Assembly (NCBI GenBank): GCA_029964075.1
Contig: CM057130.1
Location: 992,001 to 1,056,000 of the forward strand
Direction: 5' to 3'
Source: Patiria pectinifera
Taxonomy: Eukaryota; Echinodermata; Asteroidea; Valvatida; Asterinidae
DNA length: 64,000 nt
Shown here piece by piece: positions 1 to 10,589 of this stretch. Below the pieces are notes generated by a model, which did not search any database, had not been told where the DNA came from, and saw only the letters and a program-made list of their open reading frames with translations. The position numbers and the translations under genes were made by a program. Every line of letters begins with the position of its first letter. The stretch's first letter is position 1.

Positions 1-205
1 CGAAAAGGAAGTCTTGTAAACGAAAGTGAATGAGCATGAACGAAAGGTGCTGCTCAATCACCTAATTGATTGAACTGAAATGGAATCGAATGCTCTGGTA
101 GCGAAAATGAAACGCGTGTCACAGCGATTCTCAAATTCAGACGAAAACGAATGACCGATTTTAAATGAATGAACATTTCAGGAAATTTGCAGGGTAAACC
201 TATAT
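1..205. other. AT-rich flank, no gene seen
   Basis: This stretch is rich in GAATGAA and ACGAAAG words and has no open frame or recognisable element. It ends at the left edge of the 36-bp minisatellite. Confidence 0.5.
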
Positions 206-2024
206 TTTTCTAGATGCATGGGTGATTGTTGGGTATTATTTTTTTTGGATGCATGTATGAGTGTTTGGTGTTACACTTCTCTGGATGCATGGATGAGTGT
301 TGGGTGTTACACTTCTCTGCATGCATGGTGTTGGGTGTTATATTTCTCTGGATGCATGGATGAGTGTTGGGTGTTATATTTCTCTGCATGCATGGATGAG
401 TGTTGGGTGTTATGTTTCTCTGGATGCATAGATGAGTGTTTGATGTTATATTTCTCTGGATGCATGGATGAGTGTTTGGTGTTATATTTCTCTGGATGCA
501 TGGATGAGTGTTTGATGTTATATTTCTCTGGATGCATAGATGAGTGTTGGGTGTTATATTTCTCTGGATGCATGGATGAGTGTTTGGTGTTATATTTCTC
601 TGGATGCATAGATGAGTGTTGGGTGTTATATTTCTCTGGATGCATAGATGAGTGTTGGGTGTTATATTTCTCTGGATGCATGGATGAGTGTTTGATGTTA
701 TATTTCTCTGGATGCATAGATGAGTGTTGGGTGTTATATTTCTCTGGATGCATAGATGAGTGTTGGGTGTTATATTTCTCTGCATGCATAGATGAGTGTT
801 TGATGTTATATTTCTCTGGATGCATGGATGAGTGTTGGGTGTTATATTTCTCTGCATGCATGGATGAGTGTTGGGTGTTATATTTCTCTGGATGCATGGA
901 TGAGTGTTGGGTGTTATATTTCTCTGGATGCATGGATGGGTGTTGGGTGTTATATTTCTCTGGATGCATGGATGAGTGTTGGGTGTTATATTTCTCTGCA
1001 TGCATGGATGAGTGTTGGGTGTTATATTTCTCTAGATGCATGGATGAGTGTTGGTTGTTATATTTCTCTGGATGCATGGATGAGTGTTGGGTGTATTTCC
1101 CTGGATGCACGGATTAGTGTAGGTGTTATATTTATCTGGATGCATGGATGAGTGTTTGGTGTTATATTTCTCTGGATGCATGGATGAGTGCTGGGTGTGG
1201 ATGCATGGATGAGTGTTGGGTGTTATATTTCTCTAGATGTATGGATGAGTGTTGGGTGTTGTATTTCTCTAGATTTATGGATGAGTGTTGGGTGTTAAAT
1301 TTCTCTGGATGCATGGATGAGTGTTTGGTGTTATATTTCTCTGGATGCATGGATGAGTGTTTGGTGTTATATTTCTCTGGATGCATGGTTTAGTATTGGG
1401 TGTTACATTCCTCTTGATGCATGGATGGGTGTTGGGTGTTATATTTCCCTGGATGCATGAAAGAGTGTTGGGTGTTATATTTCTCTGCTTGCATGGATGA
1501 GTGTTGGGTGTTATATTTCCCTGGATGCATGGAAGAGTGTTGGGTGTTATATTTCTCTGCTTGCATGGATGAGTGTTTGGTGATATATTTTTCTGGATGC
1601 ATGGATGAGTGTTGGGTGTTATATTTCTCTGGATGCATGGATGAGTGTTGGATGTTATATTTCTCTGGATGCATGGATGAGTGTTGGATGTTATATTTCT
1701 CTACATGCATGGATGAGTGTTTGGTGTTGTATTTCTCTAGATGCATGGATGAGTGTTTGGTGTTATATTTCTCTGGATGCATGGATGAGTGTTTGGTGTT
1801 ATATTTCTCTGGATGCATGGATGAGTGCTGGGTGTTGATTCATGGATGAGTATTGGGTGTTGTATTTCTCTAGATGCATGGATGAGTATTGGGTGTTGTA
1901 TTTCTCTAGATGCATGGATGAGTGTTTGGTGTTATATTTCTCTAGATGTATGGATGAGTGTTTGGTGTTATATTTCTCTGGATGCATGGATGAGTGTTTG
2001 GTGTTATATTTCTCTGGATGCATG
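206..2024. repeat. 36-bp minisatellite array A, about 50 copies
   Basis: The unit begins GGATGCATGGATGAGTGT and ends TTATATTTCTCT, 36 bp in all. Copies differ mainly at GGATGCATGG versus GCATGCATGG and at TTGGGTGTT versus TTTGGTGTT. A few copies are shortened, for example near 1197-1210 and 1832-1842, where only the GGATGCATGGATGAGT part remains. Because 36 is divisible by three, several frames on both strands stay open for hundreds of codons. I read these open frames as an arithmetic by-product: nothing suggests a start, signal peptide or splice context. The array ends abruptly where a reverse transcriptase remnant begins, and resumes at 6,014. Confidence 0.95.
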
Positions 2025-2026
2025 AT

Positions 2027-3566
2027 GTATTTCAATGAACACTTCGTATCTATTGCGGGTGATTTAGAACCACTAAACCTTGCAAAACTCCCGGCCTACC
2101 TCTCCTCTTCAACACCATGTCCTGAGGTTTATCCTTGGGATGTACAGAAGGCACTTGGGAAAATCAAACGCACGACGCTGGAGGTCCAGATGACATTTCC
2201 GCGAGGATTGTGAGAACATTTTCTTATGAACTTGCGACACCCGTAACACATATTATTAATTCATCTTTCGAACAATGCATTGTGCCCGATCAATAGAAAC
2301 GAGCTATCGTTATCCCGGTACCCAAAACAAATCCCCCTACACTGGATAAACTCCGTCCAATCTCTCTCACAGACCATTTCGCGAAGGTGACTGAAGGCTT
2401 CATAGCCAAATGGATCTTCAGTGATATCCAGCCCAAACTGGACCCAAACCAATTTGGGAATCGAAAATTCCTGTCAACTACCCACTGCTTAATTAACATT
2501 TTACACCAAGTCTACGCTAACGCTGAAATTCCAAATGCTTCGTCTACAATTGTTGTGACAGACTTTACAAAAGCCTTCGACCGTATCGACCACACTAGAG
2601 CAATTGCTAAGTTGTTGGACCTCGGTGTTCGTCCGTCGCTCATCCCATGGGTCGCAGACTTCCTCACATCACGTCAACAAAGAGTACGGTACAAAACCTC
2701 CGAGTCTGATTGGTCCACTCTTCACTCTGGTGTACCGCAGGGCACACGTCTAGGGCCAATCATCTTTCTGGCGATGATCAACGATATGTCCCCACCGAAT
2801 GGTATAAACGCCTACAAATATGTCGACGACATGACTCTTGTCGAATGCCGAACTCAAAACCAATTGTCGCGCATGCAGTCAGCTGTCTCCTCTTTGGTAC
2901 AGTGGTCGAAGGATAATAGCATGAAACGAAACCCAAAGAAATGTACAGCAATGGAAATAACATTCCAGCGAAACCCCCCAGCTCCACCTTCGCTCATGCT
3001 GCATGATCATCATTTAGAAACAGTGCAATCAATTAAACTTCTTGGCATACTTATTCAGAGCAATTTAAAATGGGACGCACATATTACCGACCTCATTAAA
3101 CGTGCAGGTAGAAAACTTCACATGCTCCGTCTTCTTAAAGGTCACTGTTTGCCTGTCCAGGATCTACTTATTATCTACAACAGTTACATCAGACCGCTTC
3201 TTGAATATGGAGCCCCAGTATGGGAGGGGGGATTAACCACTGCCCAGTCTGACCACATCGAAAGCATCCAAAAAAAGAGCTCTACGAATAATCACCGGAC
3301 GCGGTGGTTATAACAGTTATTCCGAGATGCTATGTGAGCTCGGGATTTCCCCCTTGAAACAAAGAAGAGAATCTCTATGTACATCATTCATCGAAAGAAC
3401 ATTGAAACAAACTGAACAATTTAAGGATTTTATCCCTTCTCCTCCAAAAATGAAACGTACACTAAGAAATTCGAATAAAGTCCCACAACTTAAGTGTAAA
3501 ACAAATAGAATGCAGAATAGTGCCATTCCTCATCTGGTACATCTGTATAACTCTAATCCCAAATGA
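2027..3566 (+). pseudogene. Non-LTR retrotransposon reverse transcriptase, decayed
   Basis: This is the reverse transcriptase part of a LINE-type polyprotein. Visible motifs are LRPISLT near 2353, catalytic motif A DFTKAFDRID near 2561, motif B GVPQGTRLGP near 2730 and motif C YVDDMT near 2819. A thumb and C-terminal region follows, with LLGILI and a tail after 3270. The frame is broken three times. There is a frameshift near 2175. A TAG at 2294-2296 falls where the family normally has Trp. A second frameshift lies in the A-run at 3269-3276, after which the C-terminal end continues in another frame to 3566. No endonuclease domain precedes it, so the copy is 5' truncated, and it starts exactly at the edge of the minisatellite. 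The clade is not certain from sequence alone. Confidence 0.9.
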
Positions 3567-3802
3567 AAATGAATAGATTTTTACCAGCAAGCTTTTATTG
3601 TATTTTACAAGTTGTAACGTTATTTTAATAGATATACTACCTTTTATTTAAATAAGATAATTTGACTGCCACACATCTTGCACAATTTTTAAACTTATTC
3701 CTCATCTGGCCCATTTTTATAATTCTAATCCTAAATGAAACTATATATTTTTTACCTGCAACCTTTTTGAATGTCTTTTATAAGTTTTAACGCAATTTCA
3801 AT
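3525..3802 (+). repeat. Diverged direct duplication of the retroelement 3' tail
   Basis: Two segments of about 105 bp, 3525-3630 and 3697-3802, both start ATTCCTCATCTGG and run through an AAATGAAA and TTTTACC..GCAA stretch to a (T)AAGTT(G/T)TAACG motif. The first overlaps the end of the reverse transcriptase frame, so the repeat is probably the element's 3' untranslated region. Confidence 0.7.
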
Positions 3803-3803
3803 G

Positions 3804-3821
3804 CCCCCTTTTTAAAGGGGG
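3804..3821. other. Short hairpin CCCCCTTT/AAAGGGGG
   Basis: Perfect 8-bp arms with a TT loop lie just after the duplicated tail. This may mark the end of the retroelement. Confidence 0.5.
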
Positions 3822-3964
3822 TCTCTCGTGGAGCTTTTTTGGGTTTCTAAATCACTCGGACGTTTTAACCTTTATAAGGACACAGCAGACCCCACACTGT
3901 GAAACACTGTTCTATCAATCAACAGTCAGATCAGATACTTGACCACAAAGTCCCAAGTGGTCAG

Positions 3965-4010
3965 CAGCCTGGCTGCTGTCAGACAGCCTGGCTGCTGTCA
4001 GACAGCCACT
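3965..4010. repeat. Short tandem duplication
   Basis: The phrase CAGCCTGGCTGCTGTCAGA occurs twice head to tail, followed by a partial third CAGCC. Confidence 0.7.
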
Positions 4011-4097
4011 GGTCGTAAAATTGATGGTTCCCATAATGGCCTGGAGGCTTTCCTTGTAATAGTCTTAGGTACTACAGCATACCAAAATTGTGATTTC

Positions 4098-4210
4098 ACC
4101 GTTGTACAGGGAATAATGACATCATAAAGGTACTTAGGTCAGTCTAAGTTTACTAAGAAATGATGTCATCCAACTTCAGGAATGTTTACCTTTATGACAT
4201 CATATCCTAT
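4098..4210. promoter_or_regulatory. Inverted ATGACATCAT / TACCTTTATGA words
   Basis: TGACATCA or TGATGTCA words (CRE-like, one base off the consensus) occur near 4118, 4163 and 4195, and TCATAAAGGTA is answered by TACCTTTATGA. They lie 30-140 bp upstream of a TATA box. A regulatory role is inferred only. Confidence 0.3.
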
Positions 4211-4239
4211 TTTCCCCCTAAGTTGCCCCTCTGAAACGG

Positions 4240-4246
4240 TATATAA
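4240..4246 (+). promoter_or_regulatory. Candidate TATA box
   Basis: TATATAA is followed about 35 bp later by a pyrimidine-rich stretch and 188 bp later by a good ATG context (ACAATGG) at 4428. This is consistent with a core promoter for the exon starting there. Confidence 0.4.
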
Positions 4247-4427
4247 GTTTACATATTTTCCCATTTCTGTCAATCCAGTCCCCATCTTTCTCTGTGTTCA
4301 ACTTCTCCTTGGCCACAGCTACTTTAGGAATATTTTATAGTACAATAGACACAATAGTTTTCATGTTACAAAAAAAGTTGTAGCGCTTGTGATCCGTATC
4401 CAAAAGACATAAATTAAAAGCTTGACA

Positions 4428-4773
4428 ATGGCTGACGACTCGATACCTTCAACTTCTGGTCGTCAAAGTCTCACCAAAAGTAAAAGTGGTCTCGGCAGTC
4501 GCCTTGGCATATCGCCAACGGCTGTCAAGAAAAGAAAGGCTGACCAGAATAAGGAATACAAAATTGAAAAACACCAGATCAGTTACGGGAAGGTCTTCGA
4601 AGACTGGCTACGGTACAAGCAGCAAAGCGGCCTGAAAACAAACGATGATGCATTGCGTCACTTGCTGTACATGCATTCGCTTCGCCTGTCGAGTATCCTC
4701 GCTTGCCATTCTGCCACGCTTGTTTGAAAACTGGATCGCGTAGCAAAGCTGTGGAAAGACACTCTTCAGAACA
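4428..4773 (+). CDS. Candidate first exon of an unknown gene, with an internal frame break
   Basis: The ATG at 4428 opens a protein starting MADDSIPSTSGRQ, with a basic KKRKADQNKEYK stretch near residues 35-48 and a helical FEDWLRYKQQSGLK segment near 60-73. The starting frame stops at 4727. The +2 frame continues without stops through a Cys-rich FCHACLKTGSRSK segment to a splice donor ACA|GTAAGT at 4773/4774, in exactly the phase needed for the exon at 5411. This suggests that one real exon suffered a small indel near 4670-4680, or carries a missed short intron. I do not recognise the family. The basic patch and the paired cysteines would fit a nuclear or zinc-binding protein, but that is conjecture. 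Confidence 0.45.
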
Positions 4774-5410
4774 GTAAGTTAACAATGACTTTGGCCAAGC
4801 ATGTATACATAATTTATAATGTGAAAATATTGTACATGACACGGGCAGAAGCGCAGTTTAGTCCTTTTTCCTAGTTTTAGATTTTATTCGGAAGGTAAGA
4901 CTTTTTTACTACGGTTTTGAGCACTCACTTTTCGTCATAGGAAAAAAAGGAAAAAGATGATGACTAGAGCAGGCTAGTTTAACTGATGAGACCAAAGACC
5001 TGCAGTTCTTTTATAACTAAGCAAGACTGCTCTTATTCGAACTAAAAACTAGTTAGCGAAAGCTGATAATAAGCAGGACAAGTTACTTAGCGACAGTAGT
5101 TATTACCACATGGTGTTACTGCAAACTAAAAACTATAAGGAAGAAGAAAATATACAAAGAAGACTAGGGGTGTAAAACATACATGTATCACTGTTAATTT
5201 TTCTTATTTAATAATATGAACGGTTTCTCCCTTTGCTTCTGATGAGTGCTTTACCCCCCCCCCCAGAAAACTCCCAGCGACCCCCATGTTATATACAGTC
5301 AATTTTACATCGCAATGGCTATTGTTATGGCAGTGTTCTCTAACAATAACTTGGTTCTCTGACCTGGCAATATTTAACATCGTATATACAACTATCATTC
5401 TTGTGTTTAG

Positions 5411-5506
5411 TGACATCCCAGATGTGATGACATCAACACCAATCCGTGGCCATAATAGTGGCAGACAGTTGTTTGAATGTCAATCTCCAGTCTCCCCAAT
5501 AGAAAA
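5411..5506 (+). CDS. Candidate internal exon of the 4428 gene
   Basis: A 96-bp exon is bordered by TTGTGTTTAG| and |GTAAGT. It reads DIPDVMTSTPIRGHNSGRQL and ends in a Ser/Pro-rich SPVSPIE tail. Entry phase 2 matches the donor at 4774, and it leaves in phase 2, so at least one more exon would be needed. None is obvious before the second minisatellite array, so the gene is probably truncated here. Function unknown. Confidence 0.45.
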
Positions 5507-5950
5507 GTAAGTTTCATTTATATATATTTTTGGGTAGTGACGTATTGATGCAAAGCTACGTGTACCGGTACATGTACTGCAATTATCATCATTGCAAATT
5601 ATTTTATACTATCATTCTAATATACCCATATTTCTGGTTTTGGTGAGGATGGTGTTGGTTAGTTGGTTGGTTTGTTGTTGGTTTGACTGTTAACAAGATA
5701 ACTCCAAAATGTACATGTATGGACGGATTTGCAACCTGAAATAATCTTCCCAACCTGGAAGATAAATTGATTGCAACACAGTCAGTAACAATAATATGTA
5801 TTTCTCTATATAGACAATTTTCTTTAGCCAGATCTGTATGCACAATGTTTAAACCTTTTCTAATATTAGTATTTAATGTCATATTTTGTTTTTTAACTCG
5901 GTAGGCCTTCAACCTTTTTAAAAATGTATTTTTTTTAATGTAAATCACGT
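5507..5950. other. AT-rich non-coding stretch
   Basis: No splice-consistent exon was seen after the donor at 5507. The stretch holds a GGTTGGTTTGTTGTTGGTTTG simple-sequence patch near 5660 and is probably the body of the LINE tail that follows. Confidence 0.4.
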
Positions 5951-5954
5951 GCAA

Positions 5955-6015
5955 TTCAGCTGTGGCTGCCATTCGTGATTTGTTAATAAACCATGTTGAA
6001 TTGAATTGAATTGAA
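5955..6015 (+). mobile_element. LINE-type 3' terminus with (TTGAA)n tail
   Basis: AATAAACCATG is followed by three to four TTGAA repeats and then directly by array B of the minisatellite. Short pentamer tails are typical of CR1/L2-like non-LTR elements. The 5' limit of this element is not visible. Confidence 0.6.
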
Positions 6016-6515
6016 TGCATGGATTAGTATTGGGTGTTACATTTCTCTTGATGCACGGATGGGTGTTGGGTGTTATATTTCTCTAGATGCATGGATGAGT
6101 CTCTGGTTGTTATATTTCCTTGGATGCATGGAAGAGTGTTGGGTGTTATATTTCTCTGGATGCATTGATGAGTGTTTGATGTTATATTTCTCTGGATGCA
6201 TGGATGAGTGTTTGGTGTTATATTTCTCTGGATGCATGGATGAGTGCTGGGTGTGGATGCATGGATGAGTGTTGGGTGTTGTATTTCTCTGGATGCGTGG
6301 CTGAGTGTTGGGTGTTATATTTCTCTGGATGCGTGGATGAGTGTAGGGGTGTTAAATTTCTCTGGATGCATGGATGAGTGTTGGGTGTTATATTTCTCTA
6401 GATGCATGGATGAGTGTTGGGTGTTATATTTCTCTGAATGCATTGATGAGTGTTTGGTGTTATATTTCTCGGATGAGTGTTGGGTTTTATATTACTCTGG
6501 ATGTATTTTCTCTCT
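6014..6515. repeat. 36-bp minisatellite array B, about 13 copies
   Basis: Same unit as array A (GGATGCATGGATGAGTGTTG...), including the same shortened GTGTGGATGCATGG variant near 6250. Orientation matches array A, so the two are probably one array split by the material at 2027-6014. Confidence 0.93.
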
Positions 6516-6619
6516 GCTACTTACCCAGTGGTTGCCCATGTACCATCATTTTGGAGGCGAGCCTGGGTTGCATGGTAGTCGTTCCAACCGTAAGACGCCG
6601 TAATGTGATCATTTAGGAT

Positions 6620-6734
6620 TTTCCTGTCTTCCAAGCCGAGTGGCACTGGCACTGGTGCCGAGTGGCGCTTATCATATTTCGAGGGTGGGGAGGGACATTT
6701 TGCCCCCCACCCTTTAAATTAACAGCAATATGAC
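6620..6734. other. Fragment with a G/C-tract pair
   Basis: GGGTGGGGAGGGACATTTTG is followed by a CCCCCCACCC tract. This resembles the ends of other G-rich repeats in the window. No gene. Confidence 0.35.
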
Positions 6735-6735
6735 T

Positions 6736-7105
6736 TAAAAATAATAATAATAATAATAGTGGATATTTATAAAGCGCACGTATCCACCAGGACTGGTGCT
6801 CAAGGCGCCACATCATTATTACCCCTGCTCATTGGGCACATAAAACATTCCAAGTACCATCTCAGCTCCCTGGGGAGTATACAGCTCGATGCAGCCTGTT
6901 AGGCGTAAGGAAGCTAATTCAATCACAATAACCATCTCTGCCCTCACAGGTACCCATTTACTCCTGGGTGGAGAGAAGCAATGAGTGACAAAGTGCCTTG
7001 CCCAAGGGCACATGCACCATGACCCCGCCAGGACTCGGACCCACAACCTGCAGCTTTACCCACAAACCATGAATCAGTGCCCTAAACCACGACGCCACAG
7101 TACTC
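6736..7105 (-). mobile_element. tRNA-derived SINE, reverse orientation
   Basis: Read on the minus strand, a tRNA-like head ends in a B-box-like GTGGGTCCGAGTCC. It is followed by a conserved body containing GCCCTTGGGCAAGGCAC and CTCCACCCAGGAGTAAATG, and a tail of TTATTATTATT (AATAATAAT at 6739-6758 on plus). A diverged relative on the plus strand is split by the hAT-like element at 8842. Confidence 0.75.
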
Positions 7106-7204
7106 CACAGTACTCCACACTTAGCGCCTATTTTACTTTTGTTTGCTTTTCCAGGGGGGAGACTCCCTTGCCCCGCCCCCCTTCCACTCGCGCGCTCATG
7201 CAGT

Positions 7205-7358
7205 TGCCTGAAGTGAGGCTAATTGGCCGGTATATTCCAACAGCTGATTTACAACCTTTCTTAAAGACACGGGGAACATATGCTTCTTCCCATTCTTTAG
7301 GGAATGTAACCAAATTCAAGACATCTTGAAAATAACAAAGTGGAACAGCAATAGGCCT
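7205..7358 (-). pseudogene. Non-LTR reverse transcriptase fragment
   Basis: On the minus strand this encodes P.EWEEAYV..VFKKG and YRPISLTSG, the conserved N-terminal reverse transcriptase block of LINEs. It ends where the 470-bp MITE begins at 7361, which suggests the MITE landed in or next to it. Confidence 0.7.
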
Positions 7359-7360
7359 AG

Positions 7361-7830
7361 GGTAGCAGACCAGTAAATAAACTTCCATTGACCCCAATGG
7401 TAAATGCTCCCACTTCAAAAATTCGGGAAAAATACTCACAACTCTCCAAGGTGTTCGAGACACACATCAAATTAAAGCTTATTTCATCATCTTTCATTTT
7501 CTTTTCAATTTTCGGGGGGTCAACTGATGACTTTTAGGAGAAATTTCCATCTGAAGATGATCACCCCTGAAAATAGTCCTGAAGCCCATCGCCATTTTGA
7601 AAAACGATGCCTACACTCCATTGCAAAGTAGAGCGCTTTTAGGGTCCAAATTACATCAAAATTACACAGAACTGCAAGCTCCAAGTCCTGTGCACGGTTT
7701 CCACCCATATTTTTTACAAACCCTCAAGTTCATGGCCCACAGCATGCTCAAATACCGAAGATTTTGAGGGCATGCAAATCGTGATTTGGCCGGCGCAGGC
7801 AATTTCGGACCGATTTACTGGTCTGCACCC
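7361..7830. mobile_element. 470-bp MITE, copy A
   Basis: It starts GGTAGCAGACCAGTAAAT and ends ATTTACTGGTCTGCACCC, an imperfect terminal inverted repeat of about 18 bp. There is no transposase. Copy B at 8229 has the same length and I found only one base difference (ATTCGGG versus ATTCAGG). Flanking TA is possible on both sides, but the target duplication is unclear. Confidence 0.8.
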
Positions 7831-8228
7831 TATAGAGAAGCGAGGTTTTGAAAAATTTCTCCAAACCACTTGTACGGCACGAGGAAGGATGGATGACTCA
7901 TATTTCATCAAAAATTGCGAAAAAAATTTCTGACTGCGATCTCTGGCCTGAAAACAAGGCTCCTGTTTGCGGCTACCTTACTGTAGGGCGCCCCCAACGG
8001 GCGTGAAATGAGTTTTGCTCCTTCCGACCCCAAATTACCCCCTTGTTCGCTCGAAATTGCTGTGATTGGAGGACGGTCCATCGGCCCTATTCAGATTTTG
8101 GGCGCATTTGTTGCGGAACCGCCATTGGTGACCCCTTTTAAAACGCTGCCCCCAGGTTCCGCCCCCTGAAAAAAACACTCCGCAAACATTTGACAACAAA
8201 CAGTGGAAGACGCCATTTTGAAACTACA
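7831..8228. other. Spacer between the twin MITEs
   Basis: About 400 bp without a credible gene. It includes GGGCGCCCCCAACGGGC and GAAATTGCTG words and may be part of a larger element. Confidence 0.4.
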
Positions 8229-8698
8229 GGTAGCAGACCAGTAAATAAACTTCCATTGACCCCAATGGTAAATGCTCCCACTTCAAAAATTCAGGAAAAA
8301 TACTCACAACTCTCCAAGGTGTTCGAGACACACATCAAATTAAAGCTTATTTCATCATCTTTCATTTTCTTTTCAATTTTCGGGGGGTCAACTGATGACT
8401 TTTAGGAGAAATTTCCATCTGAAGATGATCACCCCTGAAAATAGTCCTGAAGCCCATCGCCATTTTGAAAAACGATGCCTACACTCCATTGCAAAGTAGA
8501 GCGCTTTTAGGGTCCAAATTACATCAAAATTACACAGAACTGCAAGCTCCAAGTCCTGTGCACGGTTTCCACCCATATTTTTTACAAACCCTCAAGTTCA
8601 TGGCCCACAGCATGCTCAAATACCGAAGATTTTGAGGGCATGCAAATCGTGATTTGGCCGGCGCAGGCAATTTCGGACCGATTTACTGGTCTGCACCC
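8229..8698. mobile_element. 470-bp MITE, copy B
   Basis: Nearly identical to copy A, 868 bp downstream in the same orientation. The near-identity implies recent duplication or insertion. Confidence 0.8.
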
Positions 8699-8799
8699 CT
8701 AGACCTTTTAACCTCCCAAAGGGCATCAATCGCTTCTCAAAATTGGGGGGATATATCTTGATCAGAACGAAGCATGAACGGCGTGGGATTTTGGGCCCG

Positions 8800-8841
8800 C
8801 CGTAGGCACGTGTGGTTTAGCAGTGGAGCACAGGATTCATG
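8800..8841 (+). mobile_element. SINE head, 5' part (split)
   Basis: GTGGTTTAGCAGTGGAGCAC is a tRNA-like A-box region. The SINE continues at 10151, the hAT-like element having inserted between. GATTCATG here and GATTCATA at 10151 are the 8-bp target duplication. Confidence 0.6.
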
Positions 8842-10150
8842 CAGTGTTGTAGCATGGAGCTATAGCTCCATGGTTGTAGGTCTCGAGACCCGTCTCGGTC
8901 TGGAGACCGGTCTCTAGAGTCTCGGTCTCAGACTTGAAAGCTGTGGTCTCGGACTTGGTCTTGGTCCCCTTTGGTCTCGATATTTTGGCTGGTCTCGGGT
9001 CGAGACCGGCAATATGTAGCATTTACAGCTTGATCGATTACTTTGTTTTCACTTCGTTCAGTAACGTTGATTGTTAAAATATTTTCTAGCCCGTAGATCA
9101 TGTTGTCAAGCTTGTTAATGTATCGTTTATATACATCGTGGTTGGTACTTTGGAAAGCCCCCAAAGTGAATGTAAAGCTGCAGCAGTACCTGTCACTGAA
9201 CAAGTTTGGCATTTACCCAGCTTTTGAGTCCAGCACATAAAGCAAAATATAACCTTGTAACAATATTTATGCAATAAGGGCTAACCATTTTCGGGGATTG
9301 TGTTGTTTAGCCCAGCCCTGTGGGCGTAATCACCTGCATTTTTGTGTATTCTTCAAATAAATGAGGTGCTCCAAATTAGTGACATTTTCGACCCCACACA
9401 ATGTTCTTTTTAATTTGGGACAGTATTTTGAAAAAAAAGTATATTTTCCTACCTAATTTTCCAGCATTGAATTCACACACTCTCACCAGTTACCACTCAC
9501 TGTTGCCATGAGGGTGTATGATGAGACTCCATTTTGTGGCTGCTCATTTGAAGTACCCCAGTATTCCTCAAAAATTCAAACCCCGGTCAGAAAAAAAAAA
9601 TATCCATATATCTGGCTACCACCTCGCAACTTGTGGGTCTACATGTACAAGTCCATATTCCATGACGGAAATTCTAAAAATTAATTCAACATTTCTAGCT
9701 CCCATTTTTTAAAATCAAGTACACAAGTCTTGGCCAGTAGAAGTTAAGTCCTATATTTATTTTAGAAAAAAAAGAGGCCCAATGCAAAATTGAAATTGCA
9801 TCTTTAATATCCGTTAGAAGTCATACCTGAAACCAAAGGGAGACTGTGGAGTTCAGGATCCGAGTTCCTATAACAGATGAAACATCTATCTTAAATTTTC
9901 GCTTTTGTCAAGATTGGGTGCAGACAACATATCAAAGCCCATATTTCTTAAGTGTAACTACTTTTTGCTAAAGTAACGTGTCATGTATCAATTTGTCAAT
10001 AATGCCACTGGTCAAAATTTTGTTTGTAATCTTCGTGAATAGAAAGGTTAAATTATAACTATAATTATGTGTCTTGTATTCTATTTAGATCATTGTTGTT
10101 TATTATCAGCGGTCTCGGTCTCGGACTATCCGGTCTCGACTACAACACTG
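8842..10150. mobile_element. Non-autonomous hAT-like element 1 (GGTCTC word ends)
   Basis: 1,309 bp. The perfect 11-bp inverted ends CAGTGTTGTAG / CTACAACACTG are flanked by an 8-bp duplication GATTCAT(G/A), as in hAT elements. Just inside, arrays of GGTCTCG/CGAGACC words occupy about 8876-9010 and 10110-10139. A 20-bp palindrome sits at 8853. No transposase frame was found; the longest frames are short and unlike any family I know. It interrupts a SINE. Confidence 0.85.
8853..8872. other. Perfect 20-bp palindrome
   Basis: CATGGAGCTATAGCTCCATG, immediately inside the left end of hAT-like element 1. Confidence 0.9.
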
Positions 10151-10290
10151 GATTCATAGTCGTGAGGTTGTGGGTATAGGAGCGCCGCCGTGGCCATGAG
10201 TTTTGTGCCCTTGAGTCAGGCGCTTTACCTTAATTACTTTCTCAACCAAGGTGTTAAATGGGTATACCGTCATTATTCAATGATGGGAAG
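10151..10290 (+). mobile_element. SINE, 3' part after the hAT insertion
   Basis: It carries GAGGTTGTGGGTATAGGAGC (B-box region) and the body words GTGCCCTTGAGTCAGGCGC and GGTGTTAAATGGGTA, diverged versions of those in the minus-strand SINE at 6736. Confidence 0.65.
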
Positions 10291-10560
10291 GTAACAGACT
10301 CGCTGTGGAGGAGGTGTTGCGATCCCCCCCCCCCACAACAGCATATGAGTCTGGCCCCATCGCTAACGAAAGAGAGATGGGCACTCCGTTCCTGTTAACA
10401 CAGGTTCGTCCCCCTTTACCTACCTTTACACTTAAAGGCCCGAGAAAAAAAATGTTGGATTCTTTTAACTTTTAACCAAATTACTTTGAGCAACAGATCA
10501 TCATTTAGACATCATTTTCGAGTTTGGAGATATTTGAACCACTGCTATGGCGTCACACTA
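10291..10560. other. No gene seen
   Basis: It contains a C9 tract near 10326 and AT-rich sequence. Confidence 0.4.
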
Positions 10561-10589
10561 TTGTTAAAAGTGTCGATTCGGAACTACGA

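Noticed and set aside
210-2035. Long open frames on both strands (up to 299 codons) across the 36-bp repeat
   Set aside because: They arise because a stop-free unit of 36 bp repeats in frame. They have no start context, splice support or domain, and all frames look alike.
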